From Cliona cf. orientalis (Eukaryota; Porifera; Demospongiae; Clionaida; Clionaidae): a stretch of 64,000 nucleotides of DNA. Under the pieces are notes generated by a model that searched no databases, was not told the origin of the DNA, and was given only the letters and a program-made list of their open reading frames with translations. Made by a program: the position numbers and the translations under genes. The DNA lies in the NCBI GenBank assembly GCA_963930775.1, contig OZ005698.1, positions 2,610,501 to 2,674,500 on the forward strand, written 5' to 3'. Positions 1 to 11,779 of the stretch are shown here, piece by piece. How positions within the stretch are numbered: position 1 is the first letter of the stretch; every line of letters begins with the position of its first letter.

Positions 1-3000
1 CAATGATGGTTGTTCTTCTGATGGTAATGTTACTCTTTCTGCTTGTATTAATTCCTGTGACTTTTGTTCAACTGGGCTTGAATATTCATGAAGCTTCTCT
101 GATGAAGGAGTTACTTTAGTTTGTCTGTTCTCAGATGGGATGTTTTCTTTGCTATCAGTACTAGTTTCAGTGGGGACCCTGGGTGGTGCTCTGTGCTTGT
201 ACATTTTTCGTAGTGCTTCTTTTGATTTAAGCATGCTAGTAGCTGATGGATCTCTGCCTTTCACTGCAAATCTAAAATTTTCTAAATCAATTTCTTCGTA
301 TTCATGTACCATGCTAATGTTGTCTAACTCAGGCATATTTGACTCTTCATGATCACTGGCAGTTGGATTGATGACAACAGCCAATGAGTCTTCTTGGTCA
401 CAAACAGAAATTTGTGGAGGTAGAGCAGGATCCTTAGAGGGCGGTGGCCTGTGTCTGTACTGTCTGCAAAGCTCCTCTTTGGATAGTAAATTTTTAGCAG
501 ATGCCTCCTTTCTTTTGGTTGGCAGTGTTCCATGAGACCAAATAATATTTGAAAGGTGAGGCTTATATGAGGTAGCTTGATCTGTGTTAACTGAATCAGG
601 TAACCAGATATCATTGTAGTAATCATGTATCTTTTCATCACTTTTACTTCGTTTGATAGACACTTGCCTTTTCTTCAATGTGACCCACTCCTTTGGCTGC
701 TTGTGGGCATGGCGTTTTGAACGAGTAAGTGAGCTTGGATCCATCCCAACTGTCAAATCTGGGATCTCTTCATAATCATGAGCATCAAGTGAATCACCAA
801 AACCTCTAGAATGTGAAACGGCTGTTGTTTTTGAGCTGGTACTAGGTGTGAGTGAAGTACAACCTTCCACACCGTGATGAACATCAGTGTCAGTCTTCAG
901 GCCTGGTTTTGTATGTGGAGCTGAAGCTGTTTGTAATACAGTTTGCACAGTTACCAGCTCTCCCTTTACTATCATCTCTACTGGCTTTATTTTCGGTTCC
1001 AGAATGTTCTGGTAGTTTTCCAGCTTATTTTCAGAGCTGCTATCTTTTTCCATTTGTAGTGACTGCTTTCTTTCCTTCACTGATATTGATTGATGTTCAT
1101 TGTGGTGCTGCAGTTTTCTCTTATCCTCTGCTTTCATGTTTTCTTGTTTAGAGGTTTTCACATCTTCTAATGAATCATGAACAGCTGATCTTACTGTGCT
1201 CTCACTGACAGTAGTATCGTCTCTTTCTTGTAGTGGTAGATCTATGTTGCTGAGGTTATGTGATGGATGTCCGGACTCCTTGAAATTGTCTGGATTTTCA
1301 TTGGTTGTTGTCTGTCGTAAAATTGCGACCTCTTTTTTTGTGATGCTCTGATTAATTTCTGTAGTTGTACTAACCTGCTCCTCTTCCACAGTGTCACTAA
1401 CAGATGTTTGTTTCTCCTCGGGTTCAATTTCAGTTTCAATTGTCATGGCTTCAATGCAGAAGAGATCAGAATCTGAACTTCCTTTGCCAGCTAGCATTAC
1501 GTCCATTACCTTTATCTGATTAAATTCATCAGCAATGGTTGTAAATGTCTCTTGGCTTTTCTTTAAACTATTTTCATCACTTTTTAGTTCTGATTCTGTC
1601 AGTAAATGTTCTTGAATACATAGTTGAGGGTTCTGTACCACATTCCCTGTCTTATCATTGGCATGGACTTGTACTACATGTGCATGCCATTGAGATTTTT
1701 TGTCAATAGATGTTTTTTTGTTGTCTCTAGTGAGTTCACCTTTGCTGTTGCCTCTTGTGAGTTCAGTTTCTTCACGCTCCCTTGTGGGATCACTTTCTTC
1801 ACTGTCCCTCTTGGGATCTCTTTCTTCACGCATCCTTATGGGATCACTTTCTTCATTCTCCCTTGTGGGATCACTTTCTTCACTGTCCCTTTTAGGATCT
1901 CTTTCTTCATGCACCCTTGCGGGATCACTTTCTTCATTCTCCCTTGTGGGATCACTCTCTTCACTGTCCCTTTTGGAATATCTTTCTTCATTCTCCCTTG
2001 TGGGATCACTTTCTTCACTGTCCCTTGTGGGATCATTTTCTTCTCTCCTGGAATCATGACCACTTTCTTCACTGTTGCTGGTGAATTTGCTTTCCACGTC
2101 AATGCCAGGTGTAGAGACTTCATTCCCACTTGAACCGTCATTGTGTTTGGTGGGTTGATCAGTGTTGACTGAATCAGATAAATGCACAATATTGTAGTAT
2201 TCATGTTTCTTTTCATCACTTCCACTTCCTTCGATAGACACCTGCCTTTTCTTCACTGGGATGATTTCCCTTGGCTGGTTGTGGGCATGATATTTTGAAT
2301 GATTAGGTGAGCTTTCTTTATCCTTATTATCGAGATTTTCTTGTGGCCTTTTTAGCTGCTCCTCTTCTACAGTATGGCCAATAGATGCTTGCTTCCCGTC
2401 TGGTTCAACTTCCATTTCATTTTGTACAACTTCAAACTCATCAACAAATAAATTCTCTACTAAACTCCCTCGACTAACCATCATTACTTCAATTCCTCTT
2501 TGCTGGCTAAGTTCATTAGCGATGGAAATAGATGGTTTATGGCATTCCTGAACACCAATATTATGATGAATTTCTATCCGTGTTTCTGTCTGTAAATTCT
2601 CTTGGATACACAGTGGATTATTTACAGTAACAGTAACAACACTCCTCTCCTCATTAGAGTCATTAGCATGTACGTCTAGAGCATGTGTGTGCTGTTGACT
2701 TTCCTGGCCAACAGATAGCGCTTTATTGTCCTTTGTAAATTCACATTCTGAGCCAACGTTAGAAACACAGTTATAGACTGTATTTTCGAATGTATGTATG
2801 TTTGTTGTGTCATCTAGTGTGATGCGTACGGCTGCTGGAACTCTACAACTCTCAATCTTGGATTCCAGATCTGATTCACTGAATGTGCAAAAATGAATAA
2901 GATCACATAGCTAGCTACACCACACACATCACGCTCCCCTTAATGTCTCAATTGGAATTAATTGAGTACTTAAAGTGTGCATACAAGGTATAGTATTAAA

Positions 3001-4300
3001 TGACATTGTTCAAGTCAGCGCAATGATGTTTTGAAAAACAGTGTCCTGTGTTTTAGCAATGGAAATATTATGTTTACAAATCTGTTTACTATAGTAGCCA
3101 GTGTAGGTGATATCCTATCAGATTCATAATTATATGCTTCAGTAGCTATTGCTATTTCTTGCATACAGAATGGTGCTGAGTGCCTAGCCCTGTCCCCAGT
3201 CTCTGGTCCCATGTTTCAGCGTGCAACAATGAAATGAGCCTGAATGGGGATGAGGCTTGAATTGACTGTCTTTCTGCTGGCCAACAAAAACAACCGTGAA
3301 TAATATTATAGTTAACAAATGTGATAGTCACATCACAAAAAGAATGTCCGTTTTTTTTATACTATACTGCATGGTAATCATAACAAATGCAGTAACTTTT
3401 CTAAAGCTAGTTGCAATAAACATGAACCATTGCTTTGACCTCCACTATACATTACGCATCATAATAAACTATGCTTATGTCAAAACTGCTAGTCCATTGA
3501 TAGTATCATTATTATGCTGCTTGTACATGTCCCATGATAGCTTTCCTGATGATATTATCATAACTAACTATAGCTACAATTATTATTTATGTGTACGTAT
3601 ACTAGGAAGTATAATATTATTATATCGGATGCTAACAGAACTACATATGATATTAACTTAGATCAGTACGTGCAATTAACTTGGACCAGTTCATCGTTAG
3701 CAAAATGGCATGTTTGATATTACTATAAATGATAACTAGCCATGTGTGAGGGAACATAATGAAAGTTAAGTTAAATGTCATGACAGAAGTAATGTGGACA
3801 TGTAACCAAGGGACTTCTTAGGCAACACACATACCATAATTAACAAGTAACAGTAGCTACATTGCTGTACCAATTTTTTCTTGAAGGTGATGTCTTAGAG
3901 TGCACCTTGCAGAGCTTGTGTAAACAGTAACAGACAGAACAGCATGCTGACAATGCAGCTAGGAATAGGACCAGGTACAATGCTGCACTCAGCAACCACA
4001 TGAAAACTGCAACAGATCATAACGAAGATATGCATCAACCAAATCCATATCATGGAGGTCATCACAGTAATAATATTAAATATTATTAAATTAAATATTA
4101 TCAGCAGCAGCCCGGTCCAGACTCGGTTGATGATCTACTTCTAAATTAGGAAATAACTTTTGACTGCTATAGCTAGCACTGTATACAATGTCATCATAAT
4201 AGTACTATTATAATAATTATTGTAGCTACCGTAGCACACCATGCACGTACAAAAGAAGATATGTAGCTAATGTCTTACCAATCAATGTAAAACTTTCCAT
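1..4300 (-). CDS. Membrane-anchored protein with giant disordered cytoplasmic tail (3' end off window)
   Basis: Three joined exons: 4279-4300, 3871-4006 and 2878 down past position 1. Splice sites and phases agree at both joins (22 nt, then 136 nt, then the tail). The N-terminus starts MESFTLIVFMWLLSAALYLV and is one long hydrophobic segment (signal anchor or uncleaved signal) running into a Cys-rich stretch and basic residues, so there is essentially no ectodomain. The tail exon stays open for about 2.88 kb (959 codons) without a stop. It is rich in Glu, Ser and Thr. It contains about eleven copies of an acidic 9-residue repeat near 1770-2050, a HEYEEIDLENF block like the HEYEDID of the next gene, and YNDIW and other tyrosine sites. 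No enzyme domain is visible. Seen: the frame, splice sites and TM. Inferred: a signalling scaffold. The start at 4300 is the first ATG giving a consistent join. Confidence 0.7.
1770..2050 (-). repeat. In-frame 27-bp tandem repeat coding an acidic nonapeptide
   Basis: On the minus strand the coding frame reads alternating RDSEESDPT / RENEESDPT-type units, about ten to eleven copies, with occasional changes such as I or L for T. The unit is a multiple of three, so copy-number change keeps the frame. The product is a low-complexity, casein-kinase-2-like acidic serine region (S followed by D/E). Confidence 0.85.
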
Positions 4301-4450
4301 GGTAGCTACATTCAACTGTCTTTATCGGAGTCTCTAGGATCAATACCGTCCGTTTAATAGTTGAAGGGCAGCTGGGCGTGGCTCATTCTCGCGTGTACGT
4401 GTGCGCGTGGATACATCCGTATATGCACGTTGATTTCATGACCTTTGAAC

Positions 4451-4640
4451 TACCGTATTTCTTCGAAAAATTCGGCATGAAAAGAATAATCTTGCTTTAG
4501 CTTAGCCTAGAGGTTAAAAATTATGTCTGCGTGCGCATTCTATTCCCGTTTATAGCATATACGCGTGACGACCTTTGCCGACTATTTTCAATCATTTGGT
4601 ATAGGGTGCCGAATAATTAGAAGGGCCGAATTTTACGGTA
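4451..4640. mobile_element. Short MITE-like element with TACCGTA ends
   Basis: A 190-bp segment begins TACCGTATTTCTTCG and ends TTTTACGGTA, with inner GCCGAA/TTCGGC pairing. It sits in the 444-bp spacer between two genes and has no coding potential. The rest of the 4301-4744 spacer shows nothing else recognisable. Confidence 0.4.
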
Positions 4641-4744
4641 TAATCCATAATAGCAAGAGTATGTACATGTATACGTATTCTACTACAATGGTATAGCTAA
4701 TACTATTAAAAAAACCTATGTCTAGAATTAGTTGATATTCTGAA

Positions 4745-6454
4745 TCAGTGATCTTTGAACTGATATTTCCTGCTCACCATGCCTGTAATTGGTGTCCCTA
4801 TGATAGTTTGTCCAGGTGACAGACTATCAGCTCTGTGGCTGGGATTATCATGTGTTTTGAATGATGTACAGATCGGCAGGAATTGCAAAGACCGTTGTTG
4901 TTGTTTACCGATGAAACAGGGCTTGTCCAAATTCCTGTTTTCTGCTGATAGTGTGCAATAATCTTCCTCTGGATCCTTGTGACTTTCAAAAAGTAGTGGT
5001 TGGTAGTAACTTTCATTTAATTTCACTGCACTGCTAGCTGATATGTCGTCACTATCCTGATCTTCTTTTCGTGATTTTACGGCTTCTTGCATCTGCAATG
5101 GTGATCTTGGGGGTGTTAACGCTACACGATCGTACCCGCAACTGCTCAGGCCAAGGCCTTGCATCCCACCAGTTGTGGACATCAGTGGTTGACATTGACT
5201 TTCAGATGCCTTGCCATAGGATACTGAGGTATGTGGAACATTCAGCAGGGGATGATTAATGTGCACAACTGGATTCGAACGTTGTTTAGAACTGACCATG
5301 GGAGATTCATGATCATAAGGAACAGTCGCCTCTGACAAGATAGCATATTCATCATCTTCATCATCCTCAGTGGTTGCATCATTATTACTTCCGTCAGCTT
5401 CAGGGTCAAGTTCAGTACTGCGACATGAATCTTTTGGCTCTTCTTTAAGCTGAAGTCTTGATTTTCTCCTAAAGAAGAAGTTAAATTCATTGCAAATAAA
5501 GTCAATATCTTCAAGGTAAGCTCTTGCTGGTAGCTCGGGATTCCTACGAAGAATCATATCAAATTCGCTCACGACAAAATCTATGTCTTCAAGATAGCTC
5601 CTCTCTGGAAGTTCTGGCTCACCACTCTCTTCAATAATATCATCACTATCAAATTTTGTTCTTTGGCCTTTGGCCCTATAGGATTGGTATTCACCAGACA
5701 AAATATTATCAATATCTTCATATTCATGATGCACCTGCTTATGAAATACTCCTCGTTTTCTCTGAAAACCTTGGCTGTCCACGGAAAGGCCTTCTATCCT
5801 TGTTAATTTCATAGACCCAGTTTGTGTTACAAGAATGGTTGCTGTAGATTTCATGCTTACTGCTGGTGCTTTAGTTCCTTCCTTTTGGCTGCCAGCAGGT
5901 TTCACCCTTACTTTTGCTAACACATCACCTTCATCATCTGTGTTTCTAGCAGCTGAGTCCATTTCAATGTGTGACTGTGTCTGTATTCCAACCATACAAC
6001 ATTCCTTTTGAAGTGGCTGTAATGATTTATTGCTTGATTTGGGGGAGGAACAAACTACAGAAGGTTTTATTGTAAAACATTCTGCTGTAGAAGTTTCTGG
6101 TGATTCCTGATTCGAGTGTAGGTTGTTGGTAATTAGGCCCCCAGCTCTATTGGGATCAGTCTGCTGTTTGGATCTCCTTTTACAATCTGATGCATCTGTA
6201 TCATCATTTTGTCGATTTTCTGATGATTTCGTACCTTGCAAGTAAGCATGTTTTATCCATACCCTATCACTGGAACATTTTTGTTTAAAATCTGCTGGTG
6301 TTATTCGAGTCGCTGCTTGGTCTACACCTACCTTCATATATTCAAGTCCATAAAAGTCTCTTTGCTTACATGTTGCTGTACCTTGCGTGTCACTGGAATC
6401 ACAAGCAACCAGAGGGTGATCTTTTGTATTCTTTTCTCCTGAATGTCGTTTCAT
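4745..6454 (-). CDS. Tyrosine-motif cytoplasmic protein with two PELP-YLEDIDF blocks
   Basis: A single open frame of 569 aa with the first ATG at 6454 and an in-frame TGA just upstream. No signal peptide or TM is visible, so either the protein is cytosolic or its membrane exon lies upstream and was not found. An internal acceptor (for example the CAG just inside the ORF) could make this only the last exon. The C-terminal half has two adjacent copies of the block PELPERSYLEDIDFVVSEFD / PELPARAYLEDIDFICNEFN, each ending in Arg-Arg. It also has YEDIDN, EYQSY, EYAILS, YYQPLLF and DYCTLS tyrosine sites. The same blocks occur in the tails of TM receptors in this window, so a shared signalling role is inferred. 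The 5' part is duplicated at 7064-7860. Confidence 0.65.
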   Translation of the reverse strand: MKRHSGEKNTKDHPLVACDSSDTQGTATCKQRDFYGLEYMKVGVDQAATRITPADFKQKCSSDRVWIKHAYLQGTKSSENRQNDDTDASDCKRRSKQQTDPNRAGGLITNNLHSNQESPETSTAECFTIKPSVVCSSPKSSNKSLQPLQKECCMVGIQTQSHIEMDSAARNTDDEGDVLAKVRVKPAGSQKEGTKAPAVSMKSTATILVTQTGSMKLTRIEGLSVDSQGFQRKRGVFHKQVHHEYEDIDNILSGEYQSYRAKGQRTKFDSDDIIEESGEPELPERSYLEDIDFVVSEFDMILRRNPELPARAYLEDIDFICNEFNFFFRRKSRLQLKEEPKDSCRSTELDPEADGSNNDATTEDDEDDEYAILSEATVPYDHESPMVSSKQRSNPVVHINHPLLNVPHTSVSYGKASESQCQPLMSTTGGMQGLGLSSCGYDRVALTPPRSPLQMQEAVKSRKEDQDSDDISASSAVKLNESYYQPLLFESHKDPEEDYCTLSAENRNLDKPCFIGKQQQRSLQFLPICTSFKTHDNPSHRADSLSPGQTIIGTPITGMVSRKYQFKDH

Positions 6455-7063
6455 ATTAATAAGGTATGGAGTTCAATGTTGGTTGGATTAATGTAGCTTC
6501 TTTCTCGTCTTTATAACTGGATTCAAACACTGGATGGAACAAGTTTACACCGGTGAGTGTGAGGATGGGGTACTTGTAGCTATAGACTGCCTGATTAGCT
6601 ATTATATTTCTTACTTCAACAGGGACATAAACTTATGAGAAGAACCTACTACATGCAACTTTTGCGATCATATACCCTTGCATGCACACGGACAGTAGAA
6701 GGCATCAATACATTAAGAATAGAGTGCAAAAAGTAAACAGTCAGAAGTAGTGCATTGTTTACATATTAAATGGCACTCACTGAATGAGTAGTTTATGTAG
6801 ATAAATGTGGTGGTACTAGCTAGCTAAATGTTTTTCTGTATGGTTTAGCTAGACGTTTTATCGTTTGTTTAACCACCTTAGGTTATAGCTACGTGCAACT
6901 CATGACCAGCCATGATTATGGAATTTATACTAAATCTGTATGTATACATTAAGCTTTAATCATGCATATAACGTATACTTAAAGTCAAGATGTGCACATA
7001 CATATATCTGTGTTTATAGCTAACGAAGTGAATGACATCACGTTACTGTTACAATCAATCGTA
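6455..7063. other. Intergenic spacer, part of tandem duplication
   Basis: No gene is seen. Much of 6540-7020 is similar to 7900-8400 (for example ACAAGTTTACACCG followed by GTGAGGATGGGGTA), so the spacer was duplicated together with the neighbouring coding region. Confidence 0.6.
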
Positions 7064-7860
7064 TTACTTCCATCTTGAGCTAAATGATGGCATTCCAGTG
7101 TACGTGTCTGCTTCCTCTTCAGGTGCACTTTGAAGAGAAGCTTGAGTTTTCAGTGCCTTATCGCTTTTGGTCAGTCTTCTTTCTCTATCCCTATAAAGTT
7201 TTGTTCTTTGGCCTTCGGTATAGGATTGGTATTCACCAGACATATTATTATCAATATCTTCGTATTCATGATGCACCCGCTTATGGAATACTCCTTGCTT
7301 TGTCTGAAAACCTTGGCTGTTCACAGACAGGCCTTCTATCCTTGTTAATTTCATAGACCCAGTTTGTGTTACAAGAATGGTTGCTGTAGATTTCATGCTT
7401 ACTGCTGGTGCTTTAGTTCCTTCCTTTTGGCTGCCGGCAGGTTTCACCCTTACTTTTGCTAACACGTCACCTTCATCATCTGCATTTCTAGCAGCTGAGT
7501 CCATTTCAATGTGTGACTGTCTTTGTATTCCAACCATACAACATTCATTTTGAGAGCATTTTATTTCCTGATCCGTCGTGTACATTTGTTTCTGTACTTT
7601 CTGCAAGTTCAGCTGCTTCAAATTCACTTAATAATTGAAGTTTTCTGTAATGATTCATTGCTTGATTTGGGGGAGAAACAAATTACAGTAGGGTTCGTTG
7701 TAAAACATTGTGCTGTGAACGTTTCTGGTGATTCCTGATTTGAGTGTAGGTTCTTGGTGATCAGGCTCCCAGTTCTTTTGAATTCAATCTGCTCTTTGGA
7801 CCCTTATGTGATCTGATGCATCTGTATCATTTGTCTCACTAGAATCACAAACATCCATGC
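7064..7860 (-). pseudogene. Decayed partial duplicate of the 4745-6454 gene
   Basis: The minus-strand frame 7064-7627 (187 aa) is nearly identical to the middle of the 4745-6454 product over about 120 residues: ECCMVGIQ, HIEMDSAARN, VKPAGSQKEGTKAPAVSMKS, HHEYEDIDN. It then diverges and stops before the PELP blocks. Upstream DNA (7640-7860) still aligns to the parent 5' coding region but carries frame breaks and an in-frame TGA, so the parental N-terminus cannot be read through. It looks like a truncated tandem duplicate. The short ORF could still be expressed, but the loss of both conserved blocks and of the start region argues for a pseudogene. Confidence 0.65.
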
Positions 7861-7899
7861 TGCTAATTTTTATAATGGGATTTAGCTAGCTAAACACAG

Positions 7900-9000
7900 C
7901 CGGGATGGAACAAGTTTACACCGAGTGTGAGGATGGGGTAGTTGTAGCTATAGACTGCATGATTAAATTTTTTTTTCAACAATATATGCAACTTCAACAG
8001 GGACATAAAAGAACATACTACGTGCAACTTTAGCAATCATGTAGCTTTGCATACATGCAGGCAAAATGCATCGATACATTAGGAAACAGACTAGTACCAA
8101 ATGTATACTCCTGCTTGTACGTTGTTTACATAAATTGCACTCACTGGATATAAGTAGTTTATGTAGATAAATGTGGCTAAATGTGTTTCTATAATTAATG
8201 GTTTAACTAGACGCTTTACCCTTAAAGAGTTAGTTTAACTATCTTAGGATATACTTGCAGCAGATAGCCGGCCATGATTATGGAATTTATACTAACATTA
8301 TAAGCTTTAATCATGCATGTAACATACACTTGAAGCCAAGGTGTGCTCGCGATCGTATCTGTGTTGTACAACCACCTAGCACAGAGACATGAAGTGAATG
8401 ACATTAAATGAAGTTAAGTTGCAGTTGGTATAATAATAGTGAAGTGGTATCATAAACACTGAAAATACTTTCACTTCAGCTTCTCAGCTCCCATAGTAAC
8501 TCCATGTCTTCAAGAGTGGCTAAGAGAGAGAATGAAGAGAGTATATCTAACTCCAGTATACCTGCCTGTAGAATCTCTTTTGGAAGTACAAAGTATATAC
8601 ACCTTCGTATGTTTAGTACTACAATTAGACAAGGTATTTACTAAGTCTTATATAAAATATAATCTTCTCCTCCCTCTTATTATATACTCTTGATGTCTTA
8701 ATAAAGAATTATTTCGTGCAATAGAACCTTATTAAATTAATTATTATCTTAATATAATGTTAGCTAATTGTGATCATGCCCACCAATAGGCTTATTAACT
8801 GAAGCACTTGTGGGTGCTCCTGAAATTTCATTTTTTAGCCCAAATTAGCAGGGTTTCCTCAATGAAGGATTCTGTGTTGACAACTAATTATTGCACTATG
8901 CATAATTATGCATTGCACGAGATGCTATTTTAAGTGTTAGCTATGCATACTATGCAATGAATGTAAATTTACACAAGCCCAATGTAAACAGTTACAGTTC
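7900..9000. other. Intergenic spacer
   Basis: AT-rich DNA. The first 500 bases are the second copy of the 6540-7020 duplicated spacer. Nothing gene-like is seen in 8420-9000. Confidence 0.5.
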
Positions 9001-9007
9001 ATAGTAG

Positions 9008-10419
9008 CTACATGTACATCACGTCCATTTCCATGTACTCATCTTCTTCAGTACCAGCACAGTGGAAGATAAGTGGCTGATATGTAGCGGTTTCCTCGCT
9101 TATCTGCTGCTTTTGCTTTGACGAGATGTTTTGATAGCTCATCTCCGTTTGTTGTACATCCCCTGTCACATTTTGGTAGTCAACTGTCACTACATTATCA
9201 TAAGTACACTCTTCTTCAGTAACGTTCTGATATGTGGGACATGTATCCAAATCTTGACTACCTGAGACTGGCTGAAGTAGCTGTTCAGCTTTCACTGGCC
9301 GTCTATATGGCAGTGGTTTCGTAGTGCTACTCGTTTGCTTTTGGAATGGTTGTTGGGATGCTGAGCTTGCACTGTGTTTAAATCCATGAGATCCTTGGTT
9401 TCTTGCCTTGATTTCTCTAGCAACTTTTTGTTCCCGTGATTGTGGTGTATACTTACCTGCGAGCGCTTTTGAATTTGATCCCTTCATTAATTCATGCTTC
9501 TGTGGAACAGCTGACTTTGGGATCACACCAACTGATCTTTCTAGTTCTTGCCGAAGGAGGAATTGCTGGGTTCCATGCTGTTGTTTTGCAGTGTTTTTAA
9601 CCTTCTCTGTAGTCTTGTTATGTGCTGTAGCATCAGAATCTGATGATGTCAATGTGTTTGTTGACTCCTCTGTCCGGTTTGGCAATTCTGGAGCTCGTGT
9701 CAACAACAAGTCAAACTCTTGAGCGATAAAGTCAATGTCAGTGAGGTATTCCCTATTAGGCAATTCTGGTGCTTCAGGATCTTCCGGAGAACTCGCACTG
9801 GCTTGTTGTTTAGATTCTAGCTTTTTCTTTTGAAATTCAATCTCACTCTGATATCGATTACACTTTTCGGACGTATCTCCTTTGAGATGCTTTACTTCTG
9901 CTTTTTGTGAAATTTTAAGCATCCTTACGTTCGCTTCATCAATTTCATCATAGACATGTATAGGCTCCTGCGGCCTGTATCATTATTTTTTATAAATAAT
10001 TTTGGTACCAAAATAGGATGAGGTTACCTAATATCTGGTGAACATTCCTTCTTTCCTTTAGAGCAACAGAAGAGCATTGGCAGCATGACAAGTCCCACAC
10101 AAGCAATGGCAAGCAGATTAAATTTTACATGAGATAGGCCATCAACTAATGAATAAAAATGTTAATGATCATGCATGTCTATAGCTAGCTAAATTCAACA
10201 TGAGATGTACATACCACAATTATTGCTCTTGGCAAAATTCTCACAATCATCATTTGCCATTGGCCTAATATAATATGAATGTTAAATTCAATAATAAGCT
10301 AGTCTAAGATACCTGCTACTAGGAGTTTTAACTCACACTGGCCCTGTAAGGCCTCCTTCCAGGAGCCAGAACATAGTGAATAATAGACCAAGAATTCTTC
10401 TCTCTTCAGCAAGCTTCAT
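9008..10419 (-). CDS. Small-ectodomain single-pass membrane protein with PELP-YLTDIDF and YQPL tail
   Basis: Four exons join in phase: 10337-10419, 10215-10264, 10028-10145 and 9008-9974 (405 aa). Exon 1 encodes a signal peptide (MKLAEERRILGLLFTMFWLL). Exon 2 gives an ectodomain of only about 20 residues with two Cys (DDCENFAKSNNC). Exon 3 has the TM (NLLAIACVGLVMLPMLFCC), with no charged residue. The tail begins with VYDEIDE and contains PELPNREYLTDIDFIAQEFD followed by a second APELPNR. It then has spaced tyrosines YQNV, YDNV, YQNV, YQNI, YQPLIF and a C-terminal YMEMDVMYM. The tail greatly outweighs the ectodomain, as in signalling adaptors such as LAT or PAG-type proteins; that analogy is inference. 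The two extracellular Cys could form a disulfide dimer. Confidence 0.75.
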
Positions 10420-11779
10420 ATCTGATAGTTAGCTATTTTGCTGTTTGTTGACTGTTGATATAGATTTCGTACGAGTTAATTATCAATCTTAGATCGATTG
10501 TTTTATCGAATTAGCCTTAGGTACCTGATCTAATGCTGATATTTTCTGATATTTGATTACCTTTTCCACTAATTTTGCTTAATGTTTAGTAAAGACAGCA
10601 GGTACTTATGTAAAACTAGCAGGTAGTTATGTAAACTGAACTTGTACAAAAACATGTGTTGGTATGTACACATCTGTTCTTGTTTTTCAGGTAGTGATAT
10701 GCGAATATATTTTACGATAATATAGAAACATCTTTTTTAATATTACTGCCCTGAAATCAACGTGACTCACCTAAGGGAGATCCAAGAATTTCAAACTTTT
10801 ATATTGACTTGGCTAATATTGCAACAACTAATCTTGGATCATAGTTACAGTACAAGATGTACATGCCGTCTTATAGTCACATGACCACAGCTGGTACTGA
10901 CTTAAAACTTGCTATTACAAGTCCTGTAACTGTTAATATTATGGTAATTCAGTACATGTATAAAAAGTTCATTACACTATAGCAATAGTATGATCGTTCA
11001 AGTATAATATGTGGCATTTGGGAAACATACATGTTTGGATAGTAGTTCATGTATAGACACAATGACATGATAAGTACATCAGTTTCTATTTCAATACAGT
11101 GATATGTTTTCATAGCAGTATACAAACAGCTGTATGCATGTTTTATCAACTAACAGGGACTACATATGATTGTGTGCATGTATCTTTGCGGCTCCTATAA
11201 TACAGATTCTACTATACTAGTACATAGCTACATGATAATAATAGTATATCAGTTCGGGCCCACACTTAATCTTTCACTTGACAATCGTTGAATTATCATT
11301 GACAAGTGATTATTGAACTTTGTGCTTCCACTTTTAGAATGGGAATGTAACTTGTAAAGTAGAGCTCATGATCACATAATGCTATACACTGAAACCCAAG
11401 CAGCAATTATTATTATTATCCCTCTCTGCATGGCTCTTCCAAAGGTTTTCACTGGATTTGTCTATGAAATTCTGGTCAGGTAGCTATCATATTAATTAAT
11501 GTACAAGCAATTGCAAGGTAATAATATTCCCAAAGTATAAACTGCACTGTTGGTTGAACCTATGATTATTGTTGTAACAGTGATATGGATACTTCATTAG
11601 ATGACCTTTACTAAGTTTGGGAATATTCTTTCCTCTTTAGCTCTATGATAAACAGTGTAACTTTGTACCTTTGGGACTCATGGTCAACCACAACAATTTA
11701 TATCATGGTGTCAAAAGCATCATAATAATTGCAATGCAATAATAATAATATTAGTGTAGTAATGTACATCTTAGACTAG
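10420..11779. other. Intergenic spacer
   Basis: AT-rich, with scattered short repeats and no ORF with coding character on either strand. No transposon ends recognised. Confidence 0.5.

Noticed and set aside
1624-2133. Plus-strand 169-aa and 119-aa ORFs with phenylalanine/serine repeats
   Set aside because: They are antisense translations of the 27-bp coding repeat; the minus frame is open for 2.9 kb and splices in phase to a TM exon.
1836-2225. Minus-strand 129-aa ORF with lysine-rich repeats
   Set aside because: Out-of-frame shadow of the same repeat in the long minus-strand exon.
3296-3661. Plus-strand 121-aa ORF
   Set aside because: Lies in the intron between two in-phase minus-strand exons, AT-rich composition, no domain.
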